Assembly (NCBI GenBank): GCA_040880525.1
Contig: JBBDIG010000024.1
Coordinates: forward strand, 76,522-136,359
Direction: 5' to 3'
Length of the DNA: 59,838 nt
From: Bacteroidia bacterium
Lineage (GTDB): Bacteria > Bacteroidota > Bacteroidia > CAILMK01 > JBBDIG01
The notes beneath the pieces were generated by a model. It did no database searches, was not told the origin of the DNA, and saw only the letters and a program-made list of their open reading frames with translations. Positions 38,064-46,968 of this stretch are shown in pieces. The position numbers and the translations under genes are program-made. Position 1 is the first letter of the stretch. Every line of letters begins with the position of its first letter.

Positions 38064-38603
38064 ATGCAACTACTTGAAAAGAATGAAATAGCACAAATGA
38101 TCGGAAATCTCGGACTGTTTCACCAGGTAAAGCTGATGAATAAATTAAGCTATATCTCAGGTGTGGAACCTTTTGACCGGCTGGTGCAGGAGAAAAAAAC
38201 ATTTAGCCCAAAGCTCACTACCAACCTGTTGATGCGAAAGGGAGGACTGGAAATACAGATCAGTAATGGTTCGCAACAATTCTATGCGGCTATTCCCTTT
38301 CAAAATCTTAATGATATAGTTCTCGAAGACAAGGAGCAGATCCTCCTGAGAAAGGAGCGATCAGTACTTGGGAAGGCCATGCTTCGGGGTAACCTCCTGG
38401 ATCCATTAGGCAGGCTGCAGAATATTTTTACGGACCTGATTCCACACAAAGGAGGAATAAAGGCTCCGGACCTTTATCTGTCCTTCTCTTTCCAGGATGA
38501 CAATAATTGCAACAGAATGATCATTTTATCCTGCATGTATAAGAATAAGCTGCATGTCAGCAACTTTCTTTGCAGCCATCTTTGTGAATATTACAAGGTG
38601 TAA
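38064..38603 (+). CDS. Unrecognised protein (179 residues)
   Basis: I do not recognise this protein. ATG at 38064 (MQLLEKNEIAQMIGNLGLFHQV) looks a better start than the in-frame ATG at 37959, whose extra 35 residues have no pattern. No signal peptide or membrane segment. The middle reads as strands with basic patches (LEIQISNGSQQFYAAIPFQNLNDIV, ILLRKERSVLG), and the C-terminus contains four cysteines in the last 35 residues (ILSCMYK, NFLCSHLCEYY). It stands between two terminators, so it is its own transcription unit. Confidence 0.6.
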   Translation: MQLLEKNEIAQMIGNLGLFHQVKLMNKLSYISGVEPFDRLVQEKKTFSPKLTTNLLMRKGGLEIQISNGSQQFYAAIPFQNLNDIVLEDKEQILLRKERSVLGKAMLRGNLLDPLGRLQNIFTDLIPHKGGIKAPDLYLSFSFQDDNNCNRMIILSCMYKNKLHVSNFLCSHLCEYYKV

Positions 38604-38648
38604 CTATTTGATAGTCGTCAATTCCGGTTCTAATACATTTTTTGATAG

Positions 38649-38683
38649 AAAGCCCTCGTAGTTTTAACTGCCGGGGCTTTTTT
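38649..38683 (+). terminator. Rho-independent terminator after the unrecognised gene
   Basis: AAAGCCC (38649-38655) pairs with GGGCTTT (38674-38680) around an 18-base partly structured loop, followed by more T; T6 in total. Confidence 0.7.
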
Positions 38684-38790
38684 CTTGCTATAGTGCGTCC
38701 GGTTCTGGTGAACTATTTTGATCCTAAAACCGGTTTCTTGATTAAACCCTTCTTAAACCGGATTTTTACATCTTACTTTTACATACGCCT

Positions 38791-41661
38791 ATGAGGATAA
38801 TTTATACATTCCTGATCTCGCTTTTCTGCATTATTTTCCTTCCGGCTAACTCTTGGGGCTATTCGCTTTCCGGAGCAGAAATATCATATCGCCATATTGG
38901 TTCAGATTCGTTTGAGGTCACCGCCCTGTATTTTGTGGATTGTTCCCAAACGCATTTTCAGTTTAACATATCAGTTACAGCCGCTCCTGTAAATTGTAAT
39001 TCTGCCACAAAATATGCTCAGCTTACCTTAACTAATACTACTGATGTTTCACCCCTTTGCCCAAGTGCCTGCAATCGATGCAACAGTTCCTGCAGTCATG
39101 GTGTGGGATATAAACTTGAGACTTTTAAGGGAATCATTGACCTGGGGAGTATCTGCGATACCTGGCGGCTGAATATTGACAGGTGCTGCCGGAACTCCAC
39201 TGTCAGTACAGGAACAGGTTTTTATCAGGGCATCTCTGCATATATTGACAAGAGCATGAATCCTGTCAACAGGCCTCCTGTATTTGACCGGGTAGAACCA
39301 TTTTCTTTTTGTGCTTCTACCTGCAACACTGTGAATATGGGTGGTGTTGACCCGGACGGAGATTCGCTGGTTTATTCATTTGTTCCACCTTCTGCGGGAG
39401 CATTTGCCGGCAATTTTTCATATACAGGTTCCTACACTTATGAAAGACCCTTTGCATTCAACGGGTTTCCTTCAACCAGTCTTCCTTATAACTACAGCGC
39501 TTGCCGGGGATTGCATCTGGACCGCCAAACGGGCCTGCTCCAGTTTAAGGGAATGCAAAACCAAACTTCAGTCCTGGCAATTAAGGTAGAGGAATATAGA
39601 AATGGAGTTCTGGTGGGCTATACCATCAGGGACCGGGTCATCACTTTCAGACAGTGTGATGCGAATAACCAGCCCAGGCTTACCGGGCTGGATTCAACCG
39701 GTGATTTTCGATTGCTCGCCTGTAAAGGTGATACAATTGATTTGCCGGTATTTACACGTGATAACGATGCATCTGATTCCACGAAAATTTGGATGGAGCG
39801 CTCACCCCCCGGGGCCGTTTTTACCACTTTTAGCAGCGGGCGCAGAATGCACGGGAATCTTTACTGGGTTGTTCCGGATACCAATACCCAACCCGTGGAT
39901 TATCATTTCATAATTACGGTTTCTGATAATAACTGCCCCTTTCCTGCGCGGATGACCCGTGATTTTATAATTCATGTAGTACCTGAATTAGAGAAAAAAC
40001 ATACAGTATCTGTGGGTTCGTGTGGGCTTGCCACTTTCAACTATCCTTCGGATTATATCCAGGAATTTATTTGGGCTGGTACGCCTTCCTTTGCTGATAC
40101 CGGCCAAACCGTTCAGTATCTTTATGAGGCGAGGGGAGAATTTCCCTTCAGCCTGAAGGTTTCCACACTTTCCGGATGTAGCCGCGTGTTTAATGATACC
40201 GTGGATATAGGTTCAAATGTCTCATTCGTTGAGATTGATCTGGTTACCGATACTATGATTTGCGAAGGAGAAAGCCTGGATTTAATAGTTTCAGCAAGCA
40301 ATGGCCAAAGTCCATACAGCTACAAGTGGTCTGACGGTCTCGGTAATAATGATACGCTTCACCTTACTCCTTCCACCTCAGTTAAATACTACGTGGAGGC
40401 AGAGGACAAGAGCGGGTGTAAAAACAATGATTCTGTTCTAATTACTGTGAACCCGTTGCCGGTGGCCTTTGCAGGGGTTGATTTTGAGCTATGCGCCAAT
40501 GAAGGTTCGCAGGCGCTGTCAGGTATTCCGGCAGGAGGTAGCTGGTCAGGAACAGGTTTGTCAGGAAATACTTTCGATCCCGCCATTTCCGGTGCAGGTG
40601 ATTTTAAACTCAAATATGAATTTACAGATTTTAATCAATGCTCCTCAGAAGATTCGCTTCAGGTCCGGGTCCATCCGGTTCCCACTACTTCGGCTGGAAA
40701 TGATATTGACGTCTGCATAGAAGAAGCACCCGTCACGCTTACCCCTGTGCCTGCCGGTGGTATATGGACCGGTGCCGGGGTGACTTCCGGTGTTTTTGAT
40801 CCCATTGCCGCAGGCGCTGGTACATACTATCTTCGCTATACTTATGTGGACTCGAACAACTGCGAAACGCAGGATTCGCTACGGGCAAATGTGCGCGAAA
40901 ATCCGGCTACCGTTGATGCCGGTGCTTCGCAGGAAATCTGTGGAAGCAATGAATTGGTGAACCTTTTCGGGATGCCTGCCGGTGGAATCTGGACAGGTAC
41001 TGGTATTACCCAGCAAAGCGGCAGCTATTTGTTTGATCCAGTTGCCTCCGGAGCCGGAGCACATATTCTCACCTACAAGTATATTTTAAATGGCTGTGCA
41101 AAACAGGATAGCACTTCTGTAACGGTGCATGCCAACCCTGAAGCTCAATTCACAGCAACGCCCGAAACCGGGAAAGCGCCACTACAAGTTCAGTTTAATA
41201 ATTCCACGGATGTCCCCACGGATGAATGGTATTGGGTTTTTGGAAATAACCTGGCTACTTCTACTTTCAGGAATCCAAATTTTACCTTCAGCGATACCGG
41301 CTTGTACTCCGTTTATCTTTATGTGAAAAATACTTCAACGGGTTGTGAGGACAGCATCCTGAAAACAGATCATATCCGCGTGGGAAGTCCGGTTGGGATC
41401 CTTGAGCAGGTGTTTGCCGGGCAGGAGGTAAAGGTATATCCAGTTCCTGCAACGGAGCAGGTTGTGCTGGTGGCAGACGCTTCCGGTCAGCAACTGCAAC
41501 TGACGATATATGACAGCCACGGAAAGCTGGTCAAAGCGATGCAGGTACTTTCAGGCAATCGTATTGTTGTAGAAAGAGAACAACTGAAGCCGGGGCTCTA
41601 TCTTTTCCGCCTTGCCGGTCCGCATGGATATCTCCAAACCGGAAAGATTATCTTCAGGTAG
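38791..41661 (+). CDS. Large secreted modular surface protein, type-A T9SS domain
   Basis: A 956-residue secreted protein. Signal peptide to about residue 23 (NSWGYS). The ~390-residue N-terminal head shares spaced motifs with the protein at 3085-6897: a G-x3-SYRH start, Y-F-V-DC, RCCRN, PPVF then PFSFC, DPDGDSLVYSF, VEEYRNGVLVGYTIRD and a DNNCP near its end. Then come an Ig-like unit and three ~76-residue repeats with PAGG-x-WSGTG, FDP, AGAG and CxxxDS. A true PKD domain follows (about 790-865, WVFGN, FSDTGLYSV), and then a type-A sorting domain (VKVYPVPATEQV, YDSHGKLVK, LKPGLYLFRL, GKIIF). Probably an adhesin; no catalytic motif. Confidence 0.88.
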   Translation: MRIIYTFLISLFCIIFLPANSWGYSLSGAEISYRHIGSDSFEVTALYFVDCSQTHFQFNISVTAAPVNCNSATKYAQLTLTNTTDVSPLCPSACNRCNSSCSHGVGYKLETFKGIIDLGSICDTWRLNIDRCCRNSTVSTGTGFYQGISAYIDKSMNPVNRPPVFDRVEPFSFCASTCNTVNMGGVDPDGDSLVYSFVPPSAGAFAGNFSYTGSYTYERPFAFNGFPSTSLPYNYSACRGLHLDRQTGLLQFKGMQNQTSVLAIKVEEYRNGVLVGYTIRDRVITFRQCDANNQPRLTGLDSTGDFRLLACKGDTIDLPVFTRDNDASDSTKIWMERSPPGAVFTTFSSGRRMHGNLYWVVPDTNTQPVDYHFIITVSDNNCPFPARMTRDFIIHVVPELEKKHTVSVGSCGLATFNYPSDYIQEFIWAGTPSFADTGQTVQYLYEARGEFPFSLKVSTLSGCSRVFNDTVDIGSNVSFVEIDLVTDTMICEGESLDLIVSASNGQSPYSYKWSDGLGNNDTLHLTPSTSVKYYVEAEDKSGCKNNDSVLITVNPLPVAFAGVDFELCANEGSQALSGIPAGGSWSGTGLSGNTFDPAISGAGDFKLKYEFTDFNQCSSEDSLQVRVHPVPTTSAGNDIDVCIEEAPVTLTPVPAGGIWTGAGVTSGVFDPIAAGAGTYYLRYTYVDSNNCETQDSLRANVRENPATVDAGASQEICGSNELVNLFGMPAGGIWTGTGITQQSGSYLFDPVASGAGAHILTYKYILNGCAKQDSTSVTVHANPEAQFTATPETGKAPLQVQFNNSTDVPTDEWYWVFGNNLATSTFRNPNFTFSDTGLYSVYLYVKNTSTGCEDSILKTDHIRVGSPVGILEQVFAGQEVKVYPVPATEQVVLVADASGQQLQLTIYDSHGKLVKAMQVLSGNRIVVEREQLKPGLYLFRLAGPHGYLQTGKIIFR

Positions 41662-41668
41662 AAAAAGT

Positions 41669-41710
41669 TTCCCGCAGATCACACAGATTTACGCAGAAAT
41701 ATAATCTGCG
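41669..41710. repeat. Short intergenic repeat of CGCAGA-type units
   Basis: Imperfect copies of a CGCAGAT-like word (at about 41673, 41684 and 41692, and inverted at 41705) lie between convergent genes. CGCAGA at 41692-41697 and TCTGCG at 41705-41710 form a 6-bp hairpin. Similar CGCAGATTTACGCAGA strings occur as dispersed intergenic repeats in other Bacteroidota, from memory; not testable here. Confidence 0.5.
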
Positions 41711-41721
41711 AGCAAAAGAGT

Positions 41722-42273
41722 TCACTTTTCCGGCATAATGAAGAAGCTCATGATGCACTGGCCAAATGCACGTTCTTCATGAAAGTGTTGAACTTCAGAT
41801 AGCGAGACATTTGACGGATGTTCCATAACGAGCCATCCTTCAGGTTTCAGGACCTGGCGCTCAAAGATTAGTTCTGCTAATTCCTGGTACTGGCCGGGTT
41901 TAAACTTCGAAAAAGGGGGATCGGCATAAACGAAATCATAGCTTCGGTACTCATTCCTCAGGTGCCGGAATACCTCATTTCGCAGTACTTCAATCATTTC
42001 AAACTCAAGTTGCTTTGCCTGAGTACTTATGAATTTGGTGCAACCGGGATGCGAATCAACTGCGACTATGGACCGCGCACCCCGTGATGCAAACTCATAG
42101 CTTACGTTTCCCGTCCCCGCAAAAAGATCCAGCACATCCATCTCTTCAAAATGGAAATAATTGTGAAGGATATTGAAAAGGCTCTCCTTGTTTTTGTCCA
42201 TTGTAGGCCGAACAGGGAGATTTTTCGGAGCACGTATCACCGCTCCTTTCTTGCTGCCACTGATTATTCGCAT
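41722..42273 (-). CDS. rsmD: 16S rRNA (guanine966-N2)-methyltransferase
   Basis: RsmD methylates G966 in 16S rRNA. The 183-residue protein starts MRIISGSKKGAVIRAP and has VRPTMDKNKESLFNIL, the SAM loop VLDLFAGTGNVSYEF, and the catalytic motif YADPPFSKF. Length is standard. It follows the DUF3822 gene with a 10-base overlap, an arrangement typical of Bacteroidota. Confidence 0.94.
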   Translation of the reverse strand: MRIISGSKKGAVIRAPKNLPVRPTMDKNKESLFNILHNYFHFEEMDVLDLFAGTGNVSYEFASRGARSIVAVDSHPGCTKFISTQAKQLEFEMIEVLRNEVFRHLRNEYRSYDFVYADPPFSKFKPGQYQELAELIFERQVLKPEGWLVMEHPSNVSLSEVQHFHEERAFGQCIMSFFIMPEK

Positions 42274-43145
42274 AGCGGAAGAGAAAATACAGTTGCGTAA
42301 AAATGCGCGGGAATGGCATTAAAGCGATAACTGTAATGAAACGAGTTTGGCAAAGGAGTGAATTCTATATTCCTGAAATATTCAAACAGCAAATCAAAGG
42401 TTTCAGAATTTTTATACAGGAAGCCGGAAAAATAATAGGTGTCTTTATCAGGATTGAGTTGAGCCTGATCGCTGACAAATAGCAGATAATAGAGCAGGTC
42501 CGTTTTGGTTTTGTACTGAAACGTGTTGTAGAGTTCCAGCGTATCGCCTCTTTTTACGGCTATTCTGAAATGCGTTTGGTCTACATCCACAAATGCCAGG
42601 GGAGCTTTTTCATTTTTGGATCGTGCCATTGTGTTTTCCAGAAATGGTGCTGCGGCATGGATGATCTTCGCATTGGGAAAATGCTTCCTGATTCCCTGGC
42701 TCATATATCGTTCGACAGCATAAACGAGTTCGGCCTGCGATTTTTTCAAAGAAGCTGAATTCAATTCCTCGGCTGGAGTATAGGGATGATTGAGCTCGTA
42801 ATAATTTTTAAGGAGTTCCGGCAGAAACAAGGATTGCGGAACCAGTGTGGCTTTGCGATGGGAAATGCAAAATGTGATGGTCTTGTAGTGGTAACTCAAC
42901 TCTTCGTGAAGGGCTTTGAGCTGCGTTATTTCCCTGACGTAGTCGAAGATGATGCGGGAATTACGCGGGTAAGATTTCAGAAGCAGGAATTTCTGCGCAT
43001 ATCCGTCAAAGGCCGCGTGGATCCACTGATCGTCTGCCAACATCAGATATAGATTGCACTGGGAGCTGGTTTCCCGGTTAAAGGAATCATCACGAATGTT
43101 ATGTTCTATAGGAATTTTACTTCCAGTTTCCGGAATAGTTGGCAT
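42264..43145 (-). CDS. DUF3822 family protein
   Basis: A 293-residue cytoplasmic protein of family DUF3822, function unknown. The start shows the usual pattern: EHNIRDDSF, LMLADDQWIHAAFDG, KFLLLKSY. Mid-protein there is KATLVPQSLFLP, and in the second half AFVDVDQTHFRIAVKRGDTLELYNTFQYKTKTDLLYYLLFV and YYFSGF, alternating strand/helix blocks that recall the actin-ATPase fold (inference). Overlaps rsmD by 10 bases and the upstream gene by 29, so the three are one unit. Confidence 0.85.
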   Translation of the reverse strand: MPTIPETGSKIPIEHNIRDDSFNRETSSQCNLYLMLADDQWIHAAFDGYAQKFLLLKSYPRNSRIIFDYVREITQLKALHEELSYHYKTITFCISHRKATLVPQSLFLPELLKNYYELNHPYTPAEELNSASLKKSQAELVYAVERYMSQGIRKHFPNAKIIHAAAPFLENTMARSKNEKAPLAFVDVDQTHFRIAVKRGDTLELYNTFQYKTKTDLLYYLLFVSDQAQLNPDKDTYYFSGFLYKNSETFDLLFEYFRNIEFTPLPNSFHYSYRFNAIPAHFYATVFSLPLCE

Positions 43146-43656
43146 CTCTCATTGAACCTACTTGTAGTGTAAAATCGCTGCGGTAGGGCTTCGTATCCCT
43201 CACGCGGAAAACTTCCAGTGTTATGCCGCTACGGCTTATCTGGCCTGCTTCAATGCTCCATTTTGCGCCAGCACCTTCAGGAATATAAGGCAAGGAATCG
43301 GGCGGAAACGGATTGACCATTCCTGAATAAAAGGAATCCCGAACGGCCACGTAGGAAGTATCACTGATCACGGTTTCCATTGTATCCTGCGCATGGGGGT
43401 CGCCAATGGTCCGTATTACGGGCATTTGATCTTCTTTGATCATCGTTATGAGGCTGTCCCAGTTATCTGAAAACTCACCATTCAGATCACGGTAAATGAT
43501 CTGGGCCTCGCGTATCTTTTCCAGGCGGGCTACCCGTTTATCTTTTATCCTGTCCCATTCCTGTTGTTGAAGGATCGGATCTCTTACAATCTTGTACAGG
43601 TAGAAGGAAAGGCCAATGATGGCAAGGGCCAGCACTATTTTAATGATCTTGTTCAT
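43117..43656 (-). CDS. Membrane-anchored protein of unknown function
   Basis: A 179-residue protein with one N-terminal membrane helix (IIKIVLALAIIGLSFYLYKIV) and a periplasmic domain. After the helix a long charged helix runs into REAQIIYRDLNGEFSDNWDSLI, a pattern that recalls pseudopilin-type proteins, though the prepilin cleavage site is missing. Then comes TSYVAVRDSFYSG, NPFPPDSLPYIP and a strand-rich end. I know of no function. It is the first gene of a unit with DUF3822 and rsmD (29-base overlap). Confidence 0.7.
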   Translation of the reverse strand: MNKIIKIVLALAIIGLSFYLYKIVRDPILQQQEWDRIKDKRVARLEKIREAQIIYRDLNGEFSDNWDSLITMIKEDQMPVIRTIGDPHAQDTMETVISDTSYVAVRDSFYSGMVNPFPPDSLPYIPEGAGAKWSIEAGQISRSGITLEVFRVRDTKPYRSDFTLQVGSMRDANYSGNWK

Positions 43657-43756
43657 GGGATGGACTATAGCTTTTAAAGAAACCTCGCAAAACTAAAAAT
43701 TTCAGACTGATTGTTTCCCTTGGTTTTCTTTAAATTCAATGGTGGATGAATGTTTA

Positions 43757-45316
43757 TCAATAATTAGTATCCTCAGTATCCCGGTATTTTATTTTTCTCA
43801 TTCGTTTTTGCTTGTGCAATGCTTTCCAGGCTTTGCCCAATGAATGGATTACATCGCCAGCAGTTAAGGATTCATATCCGGAGCGGCTGGCGGCAATATT
43901 TCCGGCAAGGCCGTGGAGATAAACTCCCAGCAATGCTGCCTCTGCGGGTTCATAACGCTGCGAAATCAGACCTGTGATGACTCCGGTAAGCACGTCTCCT
44001 GTTCCGCCAGTTGCCATTCCGGGGTTGCCGGTACTGTTAAACCAAAGGGTTCCATCAGGTAGTGCAATGGCCGTGGCCGAAGTTTTTAACAACATGATGC
44101 AATTATATTTTTTGGATAAATCTGACAACATATTTATTTGCTCAAAGTCATTATCTGCTTTTCCGGCTAATCTGCTGAACTCTCCCGGGTGCGGGGTCAG
44201 AACAGAATTTTTGGGTAAGTCCCCGAAATATTCCTTGTTTTCAGCCAGTATGTTCAGGGCATCCGCGTCTATCACCAAAGGCTCGTCCCGGTTTCTGAAT
44301 AACTGTAGCAGAGCGGTCCTGGTCTCTTTGCTTTTGCCTAATCCCGGGCCAACTCCCACTACTGAGAAGGCGGAGAGCGCAGGAATATCTGACAGAAATT
44401 GCTCATGTTCATCTGTAATAACCATAGCCTCCGGAACTGCGGATTGCATAATGCTGTAGCCGCATTTGGGCAAATATGCTGTTACCAGCCCGACTCCGGT
44501 TCGCAGACATGCTTTGGTGGTAAGTACAGCCGCCCCAATTTTTCCATAGCTGCCCGCCATGATCAGAGTGTGACCATACATGTTCTTATAGCTGAACTGT
44601 GGCCGTTCCTTCACTATGGGAAGCACATCATCCATCATAAGATAGTGGTAGCGGGATTCCGTTTTTTGGATAAACTCCCTGCTCAGTCCAATATCCAGGA
44701 TCTTCCATTTCCCCACAAACTGCTCGTTTGCGGGCATCATAAAAGCAAGTTTCGGAAGCTGAAATGAGTAAGTATAGTCCGCTTTAAATATAGGATCTTC
44801 CTCTGCGTTGGCTTTGTCAGCGAACAGGCCGGAGGGCATATCCACCGCCACTCTAACGGCCTGCAACTTATTAAGCCTCTTAACGATTTCGCTGGGAAGT
44901 CCATTGAGCGCCCGGCTCAGGCCCATTCCGAAAACGGCATCAATCACTACGGCATTTTCAGGAATGACGGGCGTGTCAGAAATTTCTGTTATGTAAAGGA
45001 TCGGTACTTCCTTCATTTCCTGGAGCCGGCCCAGGTTTATCCTGAAATCTACAGAATAATTATCAGTGATCTGAAGGATTGCGGCAAAAACTTCATAGCC
45101 GTGGCCTTTTAATAAACGACATATAGCAAGGCCGTCTCCACCATTATTGCCGGGGCCACAAAAAACAATGACTGGCAGATGGGGCCTGAAATGGCGGATA
45201 AATTCATTGGTAAATGCTGAAGCCGCCCGCTCCATTAAATCAATGGAAGAAACACCTTCGTTTGCAATCGTGAATTTATCAGCCTCCTGAATCTGGCCGC
45301 TGCTGAAGATTTTCAT
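43757..45316 (-). CDS. nnr: Bifunctional NAD(P)H-hydrate epimerase / ADP-dependent dehydratase
   Basis: Repairs damaged NAD(P)HX. The 519-residue protein fuses the epimerase (about 1-215; FCGPGNNGGDGLAICRLL, VVIDAVFGMGLSR, VAVDMPSG) with the ADP-dependent dehydratase (about 230-495; GSYGKIGAAVLTTKACLRTG, VGPGLGK, VIDADALNIL, LTPHPGEFSRL, GNPGMATGGTGDVLTG). All catalytic motifs look intact. An inverted repeat lies about 60 bases upstream of the start. Confidence 0.95.
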   Translation of the reverse strand: MKIFSSGQIQEADKFTIANEGVSSIDLMERAASAFTNEFIRHFRPHLPVIVFCGPGNNGGDGLAICRLLKGHGYEVFAAILQITDNYSVDFRINLGRLQEMKEVPILYITEISDTPVIPENAVVIDAVFGMGLSRALNGLPSEIVKRLNKLQAVRVAVDMPSGLFADKANAEEDPIFKADYTYSFQLPKLAFMMPANEQFVGKWKILDIGLSREFIQKTESRYHYLMMDDVLPIVKERPQFSYKNMYGHTLIMAGSYGKIGAAVLTTKACLRTGVGLVTAYLPKCGYSIMQSAVPEAMVITDEHEQFLSDIPALSAFSVVGVGPGLGKSKETRTALLQLFRNRDEPLVIDADALNILAENKEYFGDLPKNSVLTPHPGEFSRLAGKADNDFEQINMLSDLSKKYNCIMLLKTSATAIALPDGTLWFNSTGNPGMATGGTGDVLTGVITGLISQRYEPAEAALLGVYLHGLAGNIAASRSGYESLTAGDVIHSLGKAWKALHKQKRMRKIKYRDTEDTNY

Positions 45317-45374
45317 TGTTCATTAATTTGAAAAAGGAACAGACACAGCGCGCGTAAGTTTAGCGGGAATAAAT

Positions 45375-45394
45375 GGTTTGTACCGAAACAAACC
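45375..45394. repeat. Inverted repeat upstream of nnr
   Basis: GGTTTGT (45375-45381) and ACAAACC (45388-45394) are perfect 7-base arms with a six-base spacer, about 60 bases before the nnr start. It could be an operator or a leader hairpin; the surrounding 246-base gap otherwise holds nothing recognised. Confidence 0.45.
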
Positions 45395-45562
45395 CGGCTC
45401 TCTGACTTGCACAATGTTTTTTCGAAGACTATCCAATGGCAGCCCGGTGGTGTTTTCGTTTAAATTTTAAAGCTAAAGATGGAATGACTATGAAACATTC
45501 CTCAATTCGTCAAACGGAAACTTTGACGCGCGGCTAGCCGGAACTCACTCTTCAGGATGGAG

Positions 45563-46492
45563 CTATTCCTCTACCAGGTCAATATCAAACTGTACCAGGT
45601 CAATGAAATCCTTGATGCGCAATTCTATTTCCTGCGGGGTCAGGTTTTCGATGCGCTGCGTTCCGAATTTTTCCACACAGAAGGAGGCCATGGCCGAGCC
45701 GCAGATCACAGCGCGCTTCATGCTCTCGAATGAAATATCCTCAGCTTTGGCGAGGTATCCCATGAATCCTCCGGCAAAAGTGTCGCCTGCACCTGTGGGG
45801 TCAAATACCTCCTCAAGAGGCAGGGCCGGGGCAAAGAACACATGGTTGTCGTGGAAAAGCAGCGCTCCGTGTTCTCCCTTCTTGATGACGAGGTAGCTCG
45901 GGCCCATTTCCAGGATTTTGTGTGCGGCTTTTACCAGGGAATATTCGTGTGTGAGCTGCCGGGCCTCTTCATCGTTTATGATCAGCACATCCACCAACTC
46001 TATCGTATCCATCAGGTCCTGGAGCGCATTATCCATCCAGAAGTTCATGGTATCCATGGCGATGAGCGTAGGATTTTCCTTCATTCTATGGATCACCTGC
46101 CGCTGCACAGAAGGGCTGAGATTGCCGAGCATCAGGTATTTGCAGTCCTGATAGCTCTCCGGGATGATGGGATCGAAATCAGCCAGCACGTTCAATTCCG
46201 TTACGAGAGTATCCCGGCTGTTCAGGTCTATCTGGTACTTGCCTTTCCAGTAGAAGCTCTTTTCACCTTTCCTGATCTGGATTCCTTCTGTTCCAATATC
46301 TTTCTTTCGGAACTGCTCCAACTGCTCCGGTGGAAAATCCTCGCCCACAACGGATACTACTTTTACTGCCGGGGCAAAATTGGTGGCAGACAGACTGATG
46401 TAAGTGGCTGCACCGCCTATGATGCGGCCAGTTTTTCCAAACGGAGTTTCAATTTCGTCAAAGGCCATAGAGCCCACTACAAGAAGAGACAT
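45563..46492 (-). CDS. PfkB-family carbohydrate/nucleoside kinase
   Basis: A 309-residue ribokinase-like kinase. The N-terminal VVGSMAFDEIETPFG and GGAATYISLSATNF match the sugar-binding GG switch; DVLIINDEEARQL is the second PfkB element, and DPTGAGDTFAGGFMGYL near residue 235 contains the catalytic Asp of the anion hole. Adenosine-kinase-like and sugar-kinase members share these, so the substrate is unassigned. The downstream C-terminal stretch is Asp/Glu-rich (FIDLVQFDIDLVEE). It starts 71 bases from the tRNA-Asn gene, which is on the same strand. Confidence 0.88.
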   Translation of the reverse strand: MSLLVVGSMAFDEIETPFGKTGRIIGGAATYISLSATNFAPAVKVVSVVGEDFPPEQLEQFRKKDIGTEGIQIRKGEKSFYWKGKYQIDLNSRDTLVTELNVLADFDPIIPESYQDCKYLMLGNLSPSVQRQVIHRMKENPTLIAMDTMNFWMDNALQDLMDTIELVDVLIINDEEARQLTHEYSLVKAAHKILEMGPSYLVIKKGEHGALLFHDNHVFFAPALPLEEVFDPTGAGDTFAGGFMGYLAKAEDISFESMKRAVICGSAMASFCVEKFGTQRIENLTPQEIELRIKDFIDLVQFDIDLVEE

Positions 46493-46562
46493 GTGTTGTT
46501 TTTTGATTGCAAAGAAACCGGATATAAACTAAAAGGGCCGACATTTCTGTCAGCCCTTTGTC

Positions 46563-46639
46563 TGGCTCCCCCACCTGGACTTGAACCAGGGACCTACTGA
46601 TTAACAGTCAGCCGCTCTAACCAACTGAGCTATGGAGGA
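46563..46639 (-). tRNA. tRNA-Asn (GTT)
   Basis: On the minus strand a complete cloverleaf: acceptor TCCTCCA pairing with TGGGGGA, D-arm with AGCTCAGTTGGTTAGAGC, anticodon loop CTGTTAA with GTT at 46605-46603, T-arm with GGTTCAAGTCC, discriminator G73 and an encoded CCA at 46565-46563. G73 is the expected asparagine identity base. Confidence 0.97.
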
Positions 46640-46966
46640 GTATTATTTTCGAGGCGCAAAGATAGAATATTCAATATCTATCCCCCAAGCTCAAACCCGC
46701 AAAAATTTTACCCCGGCTCTCTTTGCCTGTTCCTCATAGGATTGAAAAATCAGAATGACAGATACAGCCGTGGTGCGCAGGAGATGAACGGTTATTCCAT
46801 TTAGCAGATGATTCATCACGCACACACAACAGTTTCTTTTTTAAGAATGAATCTTTGATCGCGATCCGGAACGCGGGAATCACCAATTGTCGGGACTTTG
46901 GTGAAACAGGAATTGGGATAGCCGACCCGATATTTCGGGGTCAGGGGACTCTTTAAATGGTGAAAT
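46640..46966. other. Non-coding interval between tRNA-Asn and the small-protein terminator
   Basis: About 330 bases with no supported gene. An imperfect hairpin (GACCCGA near 46923-46929 against TCGGGGTC near 46935-46942, one extra G) lies in it. No promoter for the tRNA could be singled out. Confidence 0.5.
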
Positions 46967-46968
46967 AA

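Noticed and set aside
45842-46600. 252-codon open frame on the plus strand over the PfkB kinase gene
   Set aside because: It is antisense to a kinase with intact motifs and runs into the tRNA-Asn gene.
46563-46639. tRNA-Asn as a possible integration site for a mobile element
   Set aside because: No integrase, no direct repeat of the tRNA 3' end and no cargo-like region was found next to it.
46923-46942. Imperfect GACCCGA/TCGGGGTC hairpin as a terminator or attachment site
   Set aside because: Mismatched, no T-tract in either direction and no partner copy in the window.
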